Below are positions 10,695 through 20,551 of a DNA stretch of 64,000 nt, piece by piece. The notes beneath the pieces are model-generated. The model saw only the letters and a program-made list of their open reading frames with translations. It was not told the DNA's origin and ran no database searches. The first letter of the stretch is position 1. Each line of letters opens with the position of its first letter. Position numbers and translations under genes: made by a program. The stretch covers positions 1 to 64,000 of the forward strand of contig NZ_JACIFE010000001.1 in NCBI RefSeq assembly GCF_014197255.1, written 5' to 3'. Origin of the DNA: Bartonella fuyuanensis. Its GTDB lineage: Bacteria; Pseudomonadota; Alphaproteobacteria; Rhizobiales; Rhizobiaceae.

Positions 10695-10820
10695 TATACA
10701 AGCGAAACAGGGTTTTGATTGATTCAACACAAAAAAATTTGAAATGAGAAAATTTTACAGTATTCAGAGTTCGAACTCAATACAAACAATGATAAATTAT
10801 CATTATAAATCAATTTACTA
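10695..10820. repeat. Dispersed AT-rich intergenic repeat copy
   Basis: The segment shares, in order, a TTTTGATTGATT block, a TTTGAAATGAGAAAA block and a TACAGTATTC block with about 26487-26560, and the later blocks with about 9421-9530. It ends in a 17-base perfect palindrome, AATGATAAATTATCATT (10788-10804), followed by ATAAATCAATTT. The palindrome-plus-flank recurs at 43486-43517 and, inverted and degenerate, at 39026-39052 and 62706-62732. Confidence 0.6.
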
Positions 10821-11904
10821 TTATAAATAGGAGAGATTTTACCATGCACAAAGTGCAATCAAGAATCACGGTACATGATCAATAATGCTATCTGGTTTTT
10901 TGCAATATTTTTCTTTCCTCTTCAAATGATCATTTTTGATGAAATGGCTAACTCCCTATTTTCTGAAAGTAATCTCATCCAAACGAAATAAAAGAATTCT
11001 CTGATCCTTCTATTGCAAACAGAAAAACCATTTCAAACGTTAAAAAACAACTCTAAAAGAAAAAGCCGATACCAAATGAAAAAGAAGAGTTAAACTTGTA
11101 ACAAAAAAGTGAAGTACCTCTATTGATATTAAAAACATTGTAAAACATATCTTTGCTTTTCTTGTTCTTCAAACTTAGATTTTTTTGTATGCTTCTTGAA
11201 TAATAAAGAGAATCATCGCAGCATAAAGTGTTATCAAATCTTCAAAAATCTACAAAACATGCCTCATCCACACATTTCAGTTATAGGACACAAGAAAACA
11301 ATACGAAGCAAATTGTCTTCGTGAGCAATTTTATGCACTAAAAATTTTTCCTAAATAAAGTGCTTCTTTGCAAAAAGAAAAAAACATTTGAAAAATTTCA
11401 ATGAAAAAAATATGTCAACTCGTAACAAGCAGACACCATCACACACATTCCCTTTGGTATTAGAAAATATTCATAAAAACATATTTTCTTATCTTCCCCT
11501 TATACTCTAAACACGCCAATCCCATTTGTGACAGAAAAAATAATCCAAATTGGTTCCAAAATGAGAAGCGTTATGATAAAAGAGTCCTACTGTATTGGAC
11601 TTTATAATTTAAATTTTCAAATAAAAATTTATCACGAGAAATCAAAGTTTTATTATAATATTTCTAAGAGGAGAAAACTATTGCCATTAAAATAAAGCGA
11701 ACAATTTCTTCCTTGATCAGTTAAAAAAATGTAACTGTGTTGCTTTCTTCTTATTTGTGGAATGCGATTCATTTGCCACCTTGGAAACCATAAGATTTGA
11801 TGATTACCGCACCTCAAAGGACACTGCTTCATGAAACATGAAAGATCATGAACACCTCATGGATAAATTCACACACCTTTCCCTAAATGATGGTCCTTTA
11901 CAGC

Positions 11905-12300
11905 ACAACAAACTGTAAATCTCACGAATCCGCAAGGATTTCTTTTTCACGTTCTTCATTTAAAAATTTCAGCCGATTTTCCTTTTGTATGCAAATATTT
12001 TTCTTTTTTTCCAATGCTGTTGATAAACGCTCAAAACGTTCTCCATCACGGCAATCAAGAGCTGGATCAGAGTCTATTTGTTCTATTTTTTATTTCACAA
12101 AATAGTAATTTCTTCGGGAAAATTTTCCAATGTTTCAAACCGCTTATAAGACAATTTGCCTTGTATTTTTTTCTCTCGCTCTATCAAATGACCATTTGTT
12201 GATAAAAGATATTTTCCATATTTTCCCGCATGAGAATTTGATAAAATTTCCTGATACAATAATTTTCTCTTTGTCAAGAATTGTGCAAAAAACAAACGTG
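11905..12300 (-). pseudogene. Broken copy of the uup 3' end
   Basis: Same-orientation copy of about 12457-12835, the C-terminal coding part of the adjacent ABC-F gene. The middle (about 11990-12200) is nearly identical to the parent over roughly 200 bases. The two flanks are much more diverged but still alignable. Small indels and stop codons break the frame after about 66 codons, so no protein of the full tail is made. In the copy the last residues would read like an alternative C-terminus (an NEEREKEILADS-type ending) rather than the parental one. Confidence 0.9.
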
Positions 12301-12454
12301 AAAAGTAAAATTTACTTCAAACACCCGTTGACCAAAATCATAACTTTTAACTGCAAGCAAAAGCACGTTTCCTAAATCTGATTTTACAGATTTAATGTGC
12401 CCAAACACCATCCATAAAGTGATGCCATAAGACTTTTAAAAACGCCTTAAAACA

Positions 12455-14317
12455 TTAACGTGAACCTGCTTCTATTTCTTCACGTAAAATTTCCAGTTCT
12501 AGCCATTCTTCTTCTTTTTGTGTGCAAATATTTTTCTTTTTTTCCAATGCTGTTGATAAACGCTCAAAACGTTCTCCATCACGGCAATAAAGAGCTGGAT
12601 CAGAGAGTTCTTGTTCTATTTTTTTTATTTTATTTTGCAAAATAGCAATTTCTTCAGGCAATTTTTTCAATGCATAAACCTGCTTATAAGACAATTTGCC
12701 TTGTATTTTTTTCTCTCGCTCTATCAAATGACCATTTGTTGCTGCAGCCTGTTTTGAAAACTCTCCCGTATGAGATTTTAAAGATTCTTTACGCTGAACT
12801 AATTCTGTTTTTTTGCGTTGTAAGCGGAAAACATGCTGGTTTTGCGCCATCACATCGCTATAAGCTCCTGCATACAAAACCCAATGACCACCACCCTCAG
12901 GTACCAACATATGGGTTACAGTACGATCTAAAAAGTCTCTGTCATGGCTAACTAATAACACTGTTCCCGTAAAATCAGCAATAAATTCTTGCAACAAATC
13001 TAAAGTTTCCATATCCAGATCATTGGTCGGTTCATCAAGAATCAAAAAATTTGCAGGGCGAGAAAGAAGCCGCGCTAGCATGAGGCGTGCTCTTTCTCCC
13101 CCTGAAAATTCTTTAAGTGGTGTGCGGATTTGCTCAGGCAAAAATAAAAAGTCTTTTATGTAAGAAACCACATGCCGTTCTTGCCCATTGATCACAAGAG
13201 TATCTCCCCTTCCCCCTGTTAAATAATGCGCTAAAGTTTCTTCTTCATTTAAAATACGTTGCTGATCAAGCAATGCCATGGAGAGGTTATAACCATGCCT
13301 GACCGTTCCGCTATCAACGGCTATTTGCCCAATCAATGCAGCAAGGAGCGTTGTCTTTCCAATACCATTTGGACCTACTAAACCGATTCGATCACCACGC
13401 TGAATACGCAAAGAAAAATCTTTTACGATAACACGATCACCATAGGATTTTGAAATTTTCTTTGCTTCAAGCACTAACTGTCCAGAATCATGACTTTTTG
13501 CAGCAGTCAACAGTGCATTTCCAGGTTGCCCTCTATAGGTTCGATGATGCTGTCGTAGTTCTTTTAATTCCCTCAAGCGCCTTACATTACGCTTCCTCCG
13601 TGCAGTTACCCCATAACGCAACCATTGTTCTTCACGTGCAATCTGTCGTCCCAATTTATGCTGCTTGATAGCTTCTTCTTCAAGCGTTTTATCTCGCCAA
13701 TTTTCAAATTCTGAAAAACGTTTTTCCAACCTTTTTGTTGTGCCACGATCAAGCCATACCGTTGAACACGTGACATTTTCTAAAAATCGCCGATCATGAG
13801 AAATCACAACAACTGCTGAACCCAAAGAAGATAAAACAGCTTCCAGCCATTCAATCGTTGGTAAATCAAGATGATTGGTTGGTTCATCTAAGAACAAAAT
13901 ATCAGGTTTTGCTGCAATGGCACGTAATAATGAAACGCGCCGTTTTTCGCCTCCAGAAAGCGTTTCTAATTTTTCATCTCCCGAAAACTCTAAATTTGTG
14001 CGAAGTGTATTGATCCATTGAAGATCAGCTGTATCGTCAAGCCCGGCTTTCATATAAGCACTAATATCTTCAAATCCTGAACAATCTGGATTTTGTGAGA
14101 CATAACGAAATGTCATTCGTGGGTGGCGAAAAATTTCTCCACTATGGGGTTCTAATATGCCTGCGGCAATTTTTAACAGGGTTGATTTTCCACAACCATT
14201 ACGGCCAACTAGCGCGATACGCGCACCTTGCTCAACTGATAAACAAGCTTGGTTGAGCAAAGGCGTTGTTCCAAAATTTAAGAAAATGCGGTCAAGCCGC
14301 AGTAATGGCACCGCCAT
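12455..14317 (-). CDS. uup: ABC-F family ATPase Uup
   Basis: A soluble ATPase with two tandem nucleotide-binding domains and no membrane segment, the ABC-F pattern. The first Walker A, GRNGCGKST, lies at 38-46, followed by an LSGGEKRR signature and the Walker B stretch LFLDEPTNHLD. The second half has GPNGIGKTT, FSGGERAR and LILDEPTNDLD. A charged coiled-coil C-terminus of about 90 residues points to Uup rather than other ABC-F types. Such proteins act on ribosomes or branched DNA; which applies here is not visible. The ATG at 14317 overlaps the preceding lipoprotein stop as TAATG, which indicates translational coupling; a TTG 21 bases upstream is less likely. Length is 620 residues. Confidence 0.9.
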   Translation of the reverse strand: MAVPLLRLDRIFLNFGTTPLLNQACLSVEQGARIALVGRNGCGKSTLLKIAAGILEPHSGEIFRHPRMTFRYVSQNPDCSGFEDISAYMKAGLDDTADLQWINTLRTNLEFSGDEKLETLSGGEKRRVSLLRAIAAKPDILFLDEPTNHLDLPTIEWLEAVLSSLGSAVVVISHDRRFLENVTCSTVWLDRGTTKRLEKRFSEFENWRDKTLEEEAIKQHKLGRQIAREEQWLRYGVTARRKRNVRRLRELKELRQHHRTYRGQPGNALLTAAKSHDSGQLVLEAKKISKSYGDRVIVKDFSLRIQRGDRIGLVGPNGIGKTTLLAALIGQIAVDSGTVRHGYNLSMALLDQQRILNEEETLAHYLTGGRGDTLVINGQERHVVSYIKDFLFLPEQIRTPLKEFSGGERARLMLARLLSRPANFLILDEPTNDLDMETLDLLQEFIADFTGTVLLVSHDRDFLDRTVTHMLVPEGGGHWVLYAGAYSDVMAQNQHVFRLQRKKTELVQRKESLKSHTGEFSKQAAATNGHLIEREKKIQGKLSYKQVYALKKLPEEIAILQNKIKKIEQELSDPALYCRDGERFERLSTALEKKKNICTQKEEEWLELEILREEIEAGSR

Positions 14318-14706
14318 TAACGAATGCGGTGAGGACAAGGTGCTTGATACATCACCCCTCTTGCATTACGATAAGTACACAATTCTTGTACCTGTTGTAT
14401 TCTTTGTACACAAGGAGCTTGGTAAATAGATCCTCTACGGCCACGATACATACACAATTGTGATTCCTGTTTTTGTTGTCTTTTTTGATTTGCAGCTGCC
14501 CCCGTTACTGTTCCAGCAAAAGCCCCCAATGCTGCTCCGGTAAGCGCTGCTCCAGGAGTAGTTCCAGCAATAGCAGTTCCAGCCAAGGCACCAATTGCTG
14601 CACCTCCTATACCGTAACGTGCAACGCGCTCATCATTTGTAGTACAAGCTACCGAACTGAAACCAATGACTAAAACAACAGCCACTTTAAAAATTGATTT
14701 TAACAT
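14317..14706 (-). CDS. Glycine-zipper lipoprotein with two YQAPC repeats
   Basis: A 129-residue predicted lipoprotein. The signal sequence ends at Cys21, although SSVAC is a loose lipobox. Residues about 31-72 are a Gly/Ala-rich glycine-zipper segment, which may insert in or span a membrane. The C-terminus has two 15-residue repeats, Cys85-Cys99 and Cys110-Cys124, each C-x-YR-x3-G-x2-YQAPC, suggesting paired disulfides. A GGAAAGG ribosome-binding site supports the ATG at 14706; the open frame begins earlier at 14760. It is coupled to uup by a stop-start overlap. The function is unknown. Confidence 0.75.
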   Translation of the reverse strand: MLKSIFKVAVVLVIGFSSVACTTNDERVARYGIGGAAIGALAGTAIAGTTPGAALTGAALGAFAGTVTGAAANQKRQQKQESQLCMYRGRRGSIYQAPCVQRIQQVQELCTYRNARGVMYQAPCPHRIR

Positions 14707-14810
14707 ATCAAAACCTTTCCTTTTCAAGATCATACAACAATATATCGTTTCTGTCGGCACTTAATCACTCGAGCCCCCCCCTGCCTTATTTAAATATATC
14801 GGAAGAGCTT

Positions 14811-15446
14811 TTATGGAATAGGCACAGACGCTAATAATATAGCTTTTCCAGAACTTAAATAGCAAGAAAAGGTTCCACAAATATGGTTAGAAAGTGTCAA
14901 AGAAGAGCCAAATGGCACATTTTTATCACAGATTGGCCATTTTACCCCTGTCAAAGTTAAACCTTTTAAATCAGCAAAACCGATAAGACTAAACAAACAT
15001 CCCTCAGGCAAATCATACGAACAAATTTTTGGCAAAACTGGCCAACCTTCTTCCAAACCAGATGTTAACAATACTGAAATTCCCCTTTCAGCCAACATCA
15101 ATGCTTGCGTCATATGAGCAAGGCTATGATCACTTCTTTCACCTCCCAAAGCACCGCACAAAATAAGCTTTTTAGCGCCATTTTGCAGTGCTCTTTCACA
15201 TGCTAAAGCACTATCTGTCATATCTTTATCAGAAGAAAAAACTTCACGCGGAACATGGCTATATTTACGAATTAAATTTTCATCAGATGAATCAAAGTCC
15301 CCTAACCACAACTCAGGCACCACATTAAGCGCTGCCGCATGACGCATACCACCATCAGCAGCGATCACCCGACTATTTTGAATTTGATTAAGCAAACGAT
15401 CAGTGATACGAACATCTCCATTTAATAATAGTGTAAATGTTGTCAT
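14811..15446 (-). CDS. thiN: Thiamine pyrophosphokinase
   Basis: It makes thiamine diphosphate from thiamine and ATP; the product is the cofactor of the transketolase encoded in this window. The 211 residues carry the family motifs ADGG at 30-33, GDFDS at 49-53, DKDMTD at 73-78 and GGERSDH at 101-107. A C-terminal beta-rich thiamine-binding region follows. The ATG at 15446 needs no adjustment. It lies on the minus strand with about 100 bases before the lipoprotein-uup pair and is divergent from the M48 protease gene. Confidence 0.9.
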   Translation of the reverse strand: MTTFTLLLNGDVRITDRLLNQIQNSRVIAADGGMRHAAALNVVPELWLGDFDSSDENLIRKYSHVPREVFSSDKDMTDSALACERALQNGAKKLILCGALGGERSDHSLAHMTQALMLAERGISVLLTSGLEEGWPVLPKICSYDLPEGCLFSLIGFADLKGLTLTGVKWPICDKNVPFGSSLTLSNHICGTFSCYLSSGKAILLASVPIP

Positions 15447-15644
15447 GCCATACTTTGCCTTTCACAAAATTTTCCTTATAGTGTATCTTTGTTATAAAGT
15501 AAGAGCTATTTTTATAAGCAATAACCGTGATACAATCAGGAGAATTCTTATCTCTAAAGTCTTATCTTGTCAAAAACACACGATAGAAAAGCACAAATGA
15601 AATTAGCCAAATTACACTGCTGAAACAAAGCGCACCATAATCTA

Positions 15645-17159
15645 ATGGACTCCATTCTTCAACGAAATTTTCTTTTTCTCTCGCCCTTGTGTAGGGCAAC
15701 TTTCATAAGTTTAGTGCTTCTTCTTTCTGCTTGTCATACGCCTTTTTCTCAAAATAAGAGGCTTTCTTCCACTTCTTCTAAAACAATCGAACTTTCTGAC
15801 CCTAACAATATCTATGTTACATTAAGCGCTCTACAACACCCACGGATTTTGCAAATGTATGGCGGCGCCTATTATGATGCAAAACTTGAACGCCTTTTAG
15901 CAAAGATTATCCGTAAACTAACAATTGCATCCCACAAGACCCATCAAAGCTATTCTGTAACGATTTTAAACTCAGAAAGTGTCAATGCATTTGCGCTCCC
16001 TAATGGCTCGATCTACATCACTCGTGGTATGCTAGCATTAGCCAATAATTCTTCAGAAGTTGCAGCAATTTTAGCCCATGAGATAGCACATATCAGAGCC
16101 AATCATGGTATTTTACGCCTGCAAAAAGAAATCGAATTAAAGATGGCAAATCACATATCCGCCCGTCTTCCTTCTTCTATTGGCAAAAAACTTCACACCC
16201 CGATACAAAACAAGCAACAACTCGCACAATTTTCACGCAATCAAGAATTAGAAGCTGATTCTCTTGCACTCGAAATGCTCCAACAAGCAGGATATGATCC
16301 CTTTGCTTCACCGCATTTTCTTCAAACAATGGCAGCCTATAGCGCTTTTAGTCATATTTCCGGCACTCCAAATGCCTCTTTAGACTTTCTAGCATCTCAC
16401 CCAACCACTCCGCAACGCATTCAACTTGCAATAGAAAAAGCACGCAAAATCAGTAAAGAAAATAGTAAAACTACCAATCATGATTCTTTTCTCAAAAGCA
16501 TTGATGGCATGATTTTTGGAGGAAGCTTATCTGCAGGCTTTGTACGAGGCAACCAATTTATTCATCCACAATTACGCATAACTTTTTCTGTTCCGACCAA
16601 TTTTACCATAGAACATTCAGGCCACACTGTTTGGGCCAGCGGACCAGATAAAATTGCGATCCGTTTTGATGCTATTCCATATTCTGCTGAGATATCTGCC
16701 AGTGACTATTTGAAAAGTGGATGGATTATCGGGCTAGATCAATCTTCTATCCGCCCCATCACAATTCAAGGATTTACGCATCAAGAATTTCAAAGCCCAA
16801 ATTTACTTGGAGCGCATGCACATGCTACTAATGAGCAATGGAAATTTGATGTGGTTGTCATTCTGTTCAACAATCACATCTTTCGTTTTCTGACAGCTGC
16901 TCCCTATAATTTTCAAAATTTTTCAGAAATTGCTCAAAAAACGGTAGAAAGTTTTCATATTCTTTCACCTTCACAGTTAAAAAAACTGAAGCCCCTAAAA
17001 ATCCGTGTTATCCGCGTTAAACCAGGAGAAAACGTTGCCAATCTTGCAAATAAAATGCAACATACACCAAACAAAGAAAAACTTTTTCGCATTCTCAATG
17101 GCCTCTCACCAACTCAAACTTTAAACGCAGGTACAGAGGTTAAAATCATCACAGAATAA
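15645..17159 (+). CDS. M48 family metalloprotease, lipoprotein
   Basis: A 504-residue predicted periplasmic zinc protease. A signal peptide ends in a lipobox with Cys30 (LLLSAC). The catalytic motif HEIAH puts His145, Glu146 and His149 in place, and the third ligand is Glu203 in ELEAD. The protease core spans about 60-270 and ends near a SHPTTPQR segment typical of M48 proteins. A second, beta-rich domain fills about 300-435. The last 55 residues (IRVIRVKPGENVANLANKM onward) look LysM-like, suggesting peptidoglycan contact. Family relatives such as BepA process or degrade outer-membrane proteins; that role is an inference here. It is divergent from thiN and convergent with rpoH. Confidence 0.88.
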   Translation: MDSILQRNFLFLSPLCRATFISLVLLLSACHTPFSQNKRLSSTSSKTIELSDPNNIYVTLSALQHPRILQMYGGAYYDAKLERLLAKIIRKLTIASHKTHQSYSVTILNSESVNAFALPNGSIYITRGMLALANNSSEVAAILAHEIAHIRANHGILRLQKEIELKMANHISARLPSSIGKKLHTPIQNKQQLAQFSRNQELEADSLALEMLQQAGYDPFASPHFLQTMAAYSAFSHISGTPNASLDFLASHPTTPQRIQLAIEKARKISKENSKTTNHDSFLKSIDGMIFGGSLSAGFVRGNQFIHPQLRITFSVPTNFTIEHSGHTVWASGPDKIAIRFDAIPYSAEISASDYLKSGWIIGLDQSSIRPITIQGFTHQEFQSPNLLGAHAHATNEQWKFDVVVILFNNHIFRFLTAAPYNFQNFSEIAQKTVESFHILSPSQLKKLKPLKIRVIRVKPGENVANLANKMQHTPNKEKLFRILNGLSPTQTLNAGTEVKIITE

Positions 17160-17481
17160 ATTTTCTTTCTCTACTACAAGCTTAATTCTTTTCTGTCTGT
17201 CTCAAATCCTTCTCTTTTAAAGCATATTAGAAAATGAAGTGAGACACTTAAAATCCACTTCATCACGCCTTCGTATGACTCTTCTTGATACACACTTCTT
17301 CAAACCGACATCACTCTCCCCCCTCAACTCTCTTGCTCTGCTCATCAACTATCGCTAAAAGTACCTACAGAAGACGTATGCTTCGACAAATCTGGCTAAA
17401 CCTAAATCTAGCTTCAATCATGGTCTCATACGCCCCTCTTTATACATTCTTCCTTTTTCGCCCCATAAAGCCTTTCTCTAT
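17160..17481. other. Convergent intergenic region M48 protease / rpoH
   Basis: About 320 bases between two convergent genes. I see no gene and no clear hairpin terminator. A 69-codon frame at 17285-17494 overlaps the end of rpoH and is not supported. Confidence 0.4.
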
Positions 17482-18393
17482 TTATATATCGTAAGCATCT
17501 TCTGAATGAACGGTAAGAAGAGCAGAGCGCAATTTCTGCAAAGCCCGTGCTTCAATTTGGCGTACGCGCTCTTTCGAAATTCCTAACTTTTCACCGAGAA
17601 CTTCTAGAGTAGCCCCCTCTTCATTCAAGCGACGAAAGCGAATAATTTCCAATTCTCGTTCATTAAGAATTTGCAACGCATCATAAAGCCATTGTGTACG
17701 CCGTTGACCATCAATCACTTGCTCAATTAAAGCATCAGGAAGAGGACTATCATCCACCAACACATCCATCTTAGCAATGGGATTATCACTGTTCTCAGAA
17801 ATAGAAACACTCAAGGAATTATCAGAACTGGAAAAACGAAAATCCATTGTTTCCACATCGCGCACGGAAACACCAAGTTTTTCAGCGATTGTACGAAAAA
17901 TATCCTGTTTTGACAAAGCACTATCATCTTGAACCAATTTTGCTCGCAAACGCCGCAGATTAAAGAAAAGAGCTTTTTGCGAAGAACTAGTTCCCCCTCG
18001 AACAATTGACCAATTTCGCAAAATATAATCTTGAATCGAAGCACGTATCCACCATGTTGCATACGTTGAAAAACGCACTTCCCGATCAGGTTCAAAACGT
18101 GCAGCAGCTTCCAATAGCCCCACATACCCTTCTTGTACCAAATCCCCCAATGGCATTTTGAAACGTTTAAAGCGATTAGCAATAGCAATCACCAAACGCA
18201 TATGAGCGGCTGCAATTTGATGCATGGCATCATCATCACGTTTGTCTTTCCACCGCAGAGCCAAATCATGCTCTTTTTGTCGTTCAAGATAAGGTGCTTG
18301 CATAGCAGAACGCATCATATTACGCCCTAAGCTTTTGTCTGCATCGCTATAATTTTTGCTGCTTTTATAAACAGCATTTGAAAGATTACCCAT
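17482..18393 (-). CDS. rpoH: RNA polymerase sigma-32 factor RpoH
   Basis: Heat-shock sigma factor. The 303 residues show region 2 (RLVIAIANRFKR through FSTYATWWIRASI) with the DNA-melting aromatic residues. The diagnostic RpoH box QKALFFNLR is at 139-147, and a region 4 helix-turn-helix lies at about 264-291 (LGEKLGISKERVRQIE). The RpoH box separates it from RpoD. The ATG at 18393 follows AAGGGG by five bases on the minus strand. I see no mRNA element that would identify thermosensor control. It stands between an M48 protease gene, a plausible envelope-stress partner, and the truncated helicase gene. Confidence 0.96.
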   Translation of the reverse strand: MGNLSNAVYKSSKNYSDADKSLGRNMMRSAMQAPYLERQKEHDLALRWKDKRDDDAMHQIAAAHMRLVIAIANRFKRFKMPLGDLVQEGYVGLLEAAARFEPDREVRFSTYATWWIRASIQDYILRNWSIVRGGTSSSQKALFFNLRRLRAKLVQDDSALSKQDIFRTIAEKLGVSVRDVETMDFRFSSSDNSLSVSISENSDNPIAKMDVLVDDSPLPDALIEQVIDGQRRTQWLYDALQILNERELEIIRFRRLNEEGATLEVLGEKLGISKERVRQIEARALQKLRSALLTVHSEDAYDI

Positions 18394-18958
18394 AATAACC
18401 CCTTGCGATTAAAATTATCAAAATTGATTTGGCAACGGCATCATTGTTTTTAAATAACGCAAAAGTTGCTTACTTATGCGTACACTACTTTAGCGTGTAA
18501 TTTTATAATCGCAATTGTTTTTTTTATTGTTATGGTAAAACTTCTTGTCATAAGATACAATTTCACCTACAAAGCGCCTTTATAGTATGCCTTTTAGTCT
18601 ATGAACTATTTGAAAAAATTCTTTTCATTTTTCATGATAAAACAGCAAAAAAATAAAATAATCAGGCAAAACAAAAGCTGTTTTTTAATGACTGATTCCG
18701 TTTCCTTTTAAATTGAAGAACTTATTCATGCTTTCAGCTTTACATTACAACTAATAAGTGTAATTTACAAGCATAAAGCATCTTAGCTGAATGAAACCTG
18801 AATAAAAAAATCACCTAATTTTTAAAGGTGCAAAAAGAAACATCAAAAAACGACAAGAGTGATTGAAGCAAACGCAACAAACGTGTTAAAGAAATAACAT
18901 CATTATAAAATTGACGCAGAAAGCTTTTTACTAGTCTGGACTGAGAAAGAAAATAATC
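18394..18958. other. Divergent gap upstream of rpoH and helicase relic
   Basis: About 565 very AT-rich bases. This is where the missing N-terminal helicase coding sequence of the downstream gene would be expected, but it is far too short and I find no remnant of helicase motifs in it. It must carry the rpoH promoter, which I cannot delimit. Confidence 0.45.
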
Positions 18959-20530
18959 ATGAATAGCAAGATTGTTCAACAGCATGAAATTCTTCAAGAT
19001 GATATTCTCATTGAAAAACACGGACAAGGAAAATTTGAAGGTTTTCGTTTTTATGCCAACAAACACGGTACCGATCAAACACCTGATCATCAAACTTCAA
19101 CAAAGAATGAAAATTTGGTTCTTGCTTTTTCCAAGCGCGCAATGCGTTTTTGTGCTTGTGCCAATGGAGATTTTACCCTCAGTTCTGATGGCATTGTACG
19201 CTGGATTGGTCAACCCGTAGGACAACTTGTAGCAACAGAAGATTTTTTCAAACCCAAACTGATTATTTTAGCGGATGCACAACTCACAGGCGAATCTCGC
19301 GATAACGTTGTAAAACGATTAGAGCGTTTTGTAACCTTTCATTTTGAAACCGCTTTAAAACCCCTCTTCGATTTACGCAATGCTGATAATTTAACGGATT
19401 CAACGCACAATCTTGCCTTACAACTGGTTAACTCTTTAGGGATTTTACCTCGTCGCGAAGTCTTAGATATTGTTAAAAATCTTGCGCAAGAATCACGAAC
19501 TATCCTTCGGCGTCTAGGCGTGCGTTTTGGCGCTTTTCATATCTATATTGCAGGCATGCTTAAACCCTCCCCAGTTCAAGCCATTACCCTTCTATGGAAT
19601 CTTCAAAATGCGGGAGCAGATCAAACTGGTTTGGGTGAAATTTTTGCAGCATTATCAGCGGGTCGAACCTCTTTGATTGTTGATCCCACCTATAACCATC
19701 AATTTTATCAATTAGCCGGTTACCGAATCTTAGGACAACGTGCAGTCCGAATTGATATTTTAGAACGTCTTGCAAATCTCATCCGCCCTGCACTTCATTG
19801 GAAACAAGGAAGTGATCCCAAACCTGATGGTGCCTACGACGGAAAAAGTTTTTTTATTACACCAACCATGATGTCCATTCTAGGGGCCAATGGAAATGAT
19901 ATGGAAGAAATCCTCAAAGGGCTTGGCTATCAATCGTACAGCATAAACAGTGTTGTTTTTGAACAAAATCTCCTTTCTCACAAAAGCTCTTCTCCTAACA
20001 ATGGAACAGCCCGAAATGTTCCTGCAGCAGAATGTGTTGGTAGGCAATGGCAAGCTTCAGAAACAACACAAGAAGAAAAAAATACCTCATCTTCAAACGT
20101 TTCATCCTCTTGTGTTGAAAAACATCCCAATAATCCCAATCATTTACCGGAAGCTGAACCTGTTGGAATTTTTTCCAATCCTCCCCTCTTTGCAGCAAAA
20201 GATAAGATTATCTTGTTATGGCATTATAGGCATCAATCTCACCACTCTCCACAAAAAAAACGTGATAAATCTGGAAATAAGTGGCAAAATAAGCTGAAGG
20301 ATGCTGTAAAAAAGGGGGAAAAAGAAAATGAGAATTCCCCTCAAGAAGCCTCATCACAAATGAAATGTTCTCATAAACACCAGAAATTCCAAGGGAAACG
20401 TGCGAATCATAAACCCTTTCAAAAAGAAAAACGCCTTAATCCTGATTCACCTTTTGCGAAATTAGCTGTGCTACGCGATCAACTCACCAAGCATCAAAAT
20501 ACGCACACACCTTCTTCTAAAGAGCATTAA
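18959..20530 (+). CDS. C-terminal part of Suv3-like helicase, helicase domains missing
   Basis: The 523 residues match, from my knowledge of the family, only the C-terminal half of the large (about 1000 residues) rhizobial Suv3/MgpS-type RNA helicases that lie upstream of fdxA. Recognisable stretches are the block at about 60-130 (FTLSSDGIVRW) and the RRLGVRFGAFHIYI and RAVRIDILERLANLIRP segments. No Walker A, DEAD/DEVH or other helicase motif is present and none lies upstream. The last 170 residues are low-complexity, rich in Lys, Ser and Asn, and end in a basic tail. The ATG at 18959 is preceded by an AGAAAGAAAAT stretch. The long intact frame suggests that the remnant is kept, but it could be decaying. 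The S4-domain gene that often follows in rhizobia is absent. Confidence 0.7.
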   Translation: MNSKIVQQHEILQDDILIEKHGQGKFEGFRFYANKHGTDQTPDHQTSTKNENLVLAFSKRAMRFCACANGDFTLSSDGIVRWIGQPVGQLVATEDFFKPKLIILADAQLTGESRDNVVKRLERFVTFHFETALKPLFDLRNADNLTDSTHNLALQLVNSLGILPRREVLDIVKNLAQESRTILRRLGVRFGAFHIYIAGMLKPSPVQAITLLWNLQNAGADQTGLGEIFAALSAGRTSLIVDPTYNHQFYQLAGYRILGQRAVRIDILERLANLIRPALHWKQGSDPKPDGAYDGKSFFITPTMMSILGANGNDMEEILKGLGYQSYSINSVVFEQNLLSHKSSSPNNGTARNVPAAECVGRQWQASETTQEEKNTSSSNVSSSCVEKHPNNPNHLPEAEPVGIFSNPPLFAAKDKIILLWHYRHQSHHSPQKKRDKSGNKWQNKLKDAVKKGEKENENSPQEASSQMKCSHKHQKFQGKRANHKPFQKEKRLNPDSPFAKLAVLRDQLTKHQNTHTPSSKEH

Positions 20531-20551
20531 AGTAACAAATGGAGTTTGATC

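Larger units (their letters stand above)
9195..12454. other. Long non-coding region with repeats and a gene relic
   Basis: Over 3.2 kb without a convincing gene. Two segments, about 9421-9530 and about 10695-10820, are degenerate copies of one dispersed repeat. The stretch 11905-12300 is a broken copy of the 3' end of uup. At 9851-10033 on the minus strand there is a 60-codon frame, preceded in another frame by about 35 open codons overlapping at TGA/ATG. I do not recognise it. A 75-codon plus-strand frame at 10455-10682 also has no visible family. Everything else is AT-rich and unassigned. Confidence 0.55.

Noticed and set aside
11887-12375. Plus-strand frames of 62 to 81 codons
   Set aside because: They are antisense to the uup tail copy; similar frames occur antisense to the intact uup end, so they reflect composition.
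14318-14338. TTG start seven codons upstream for uup
   Set aside because: The ATG at 14317 overlaps the previous stop as TAATG and gives the family N-terminus; the TTG lacks a ribosome-binding site.
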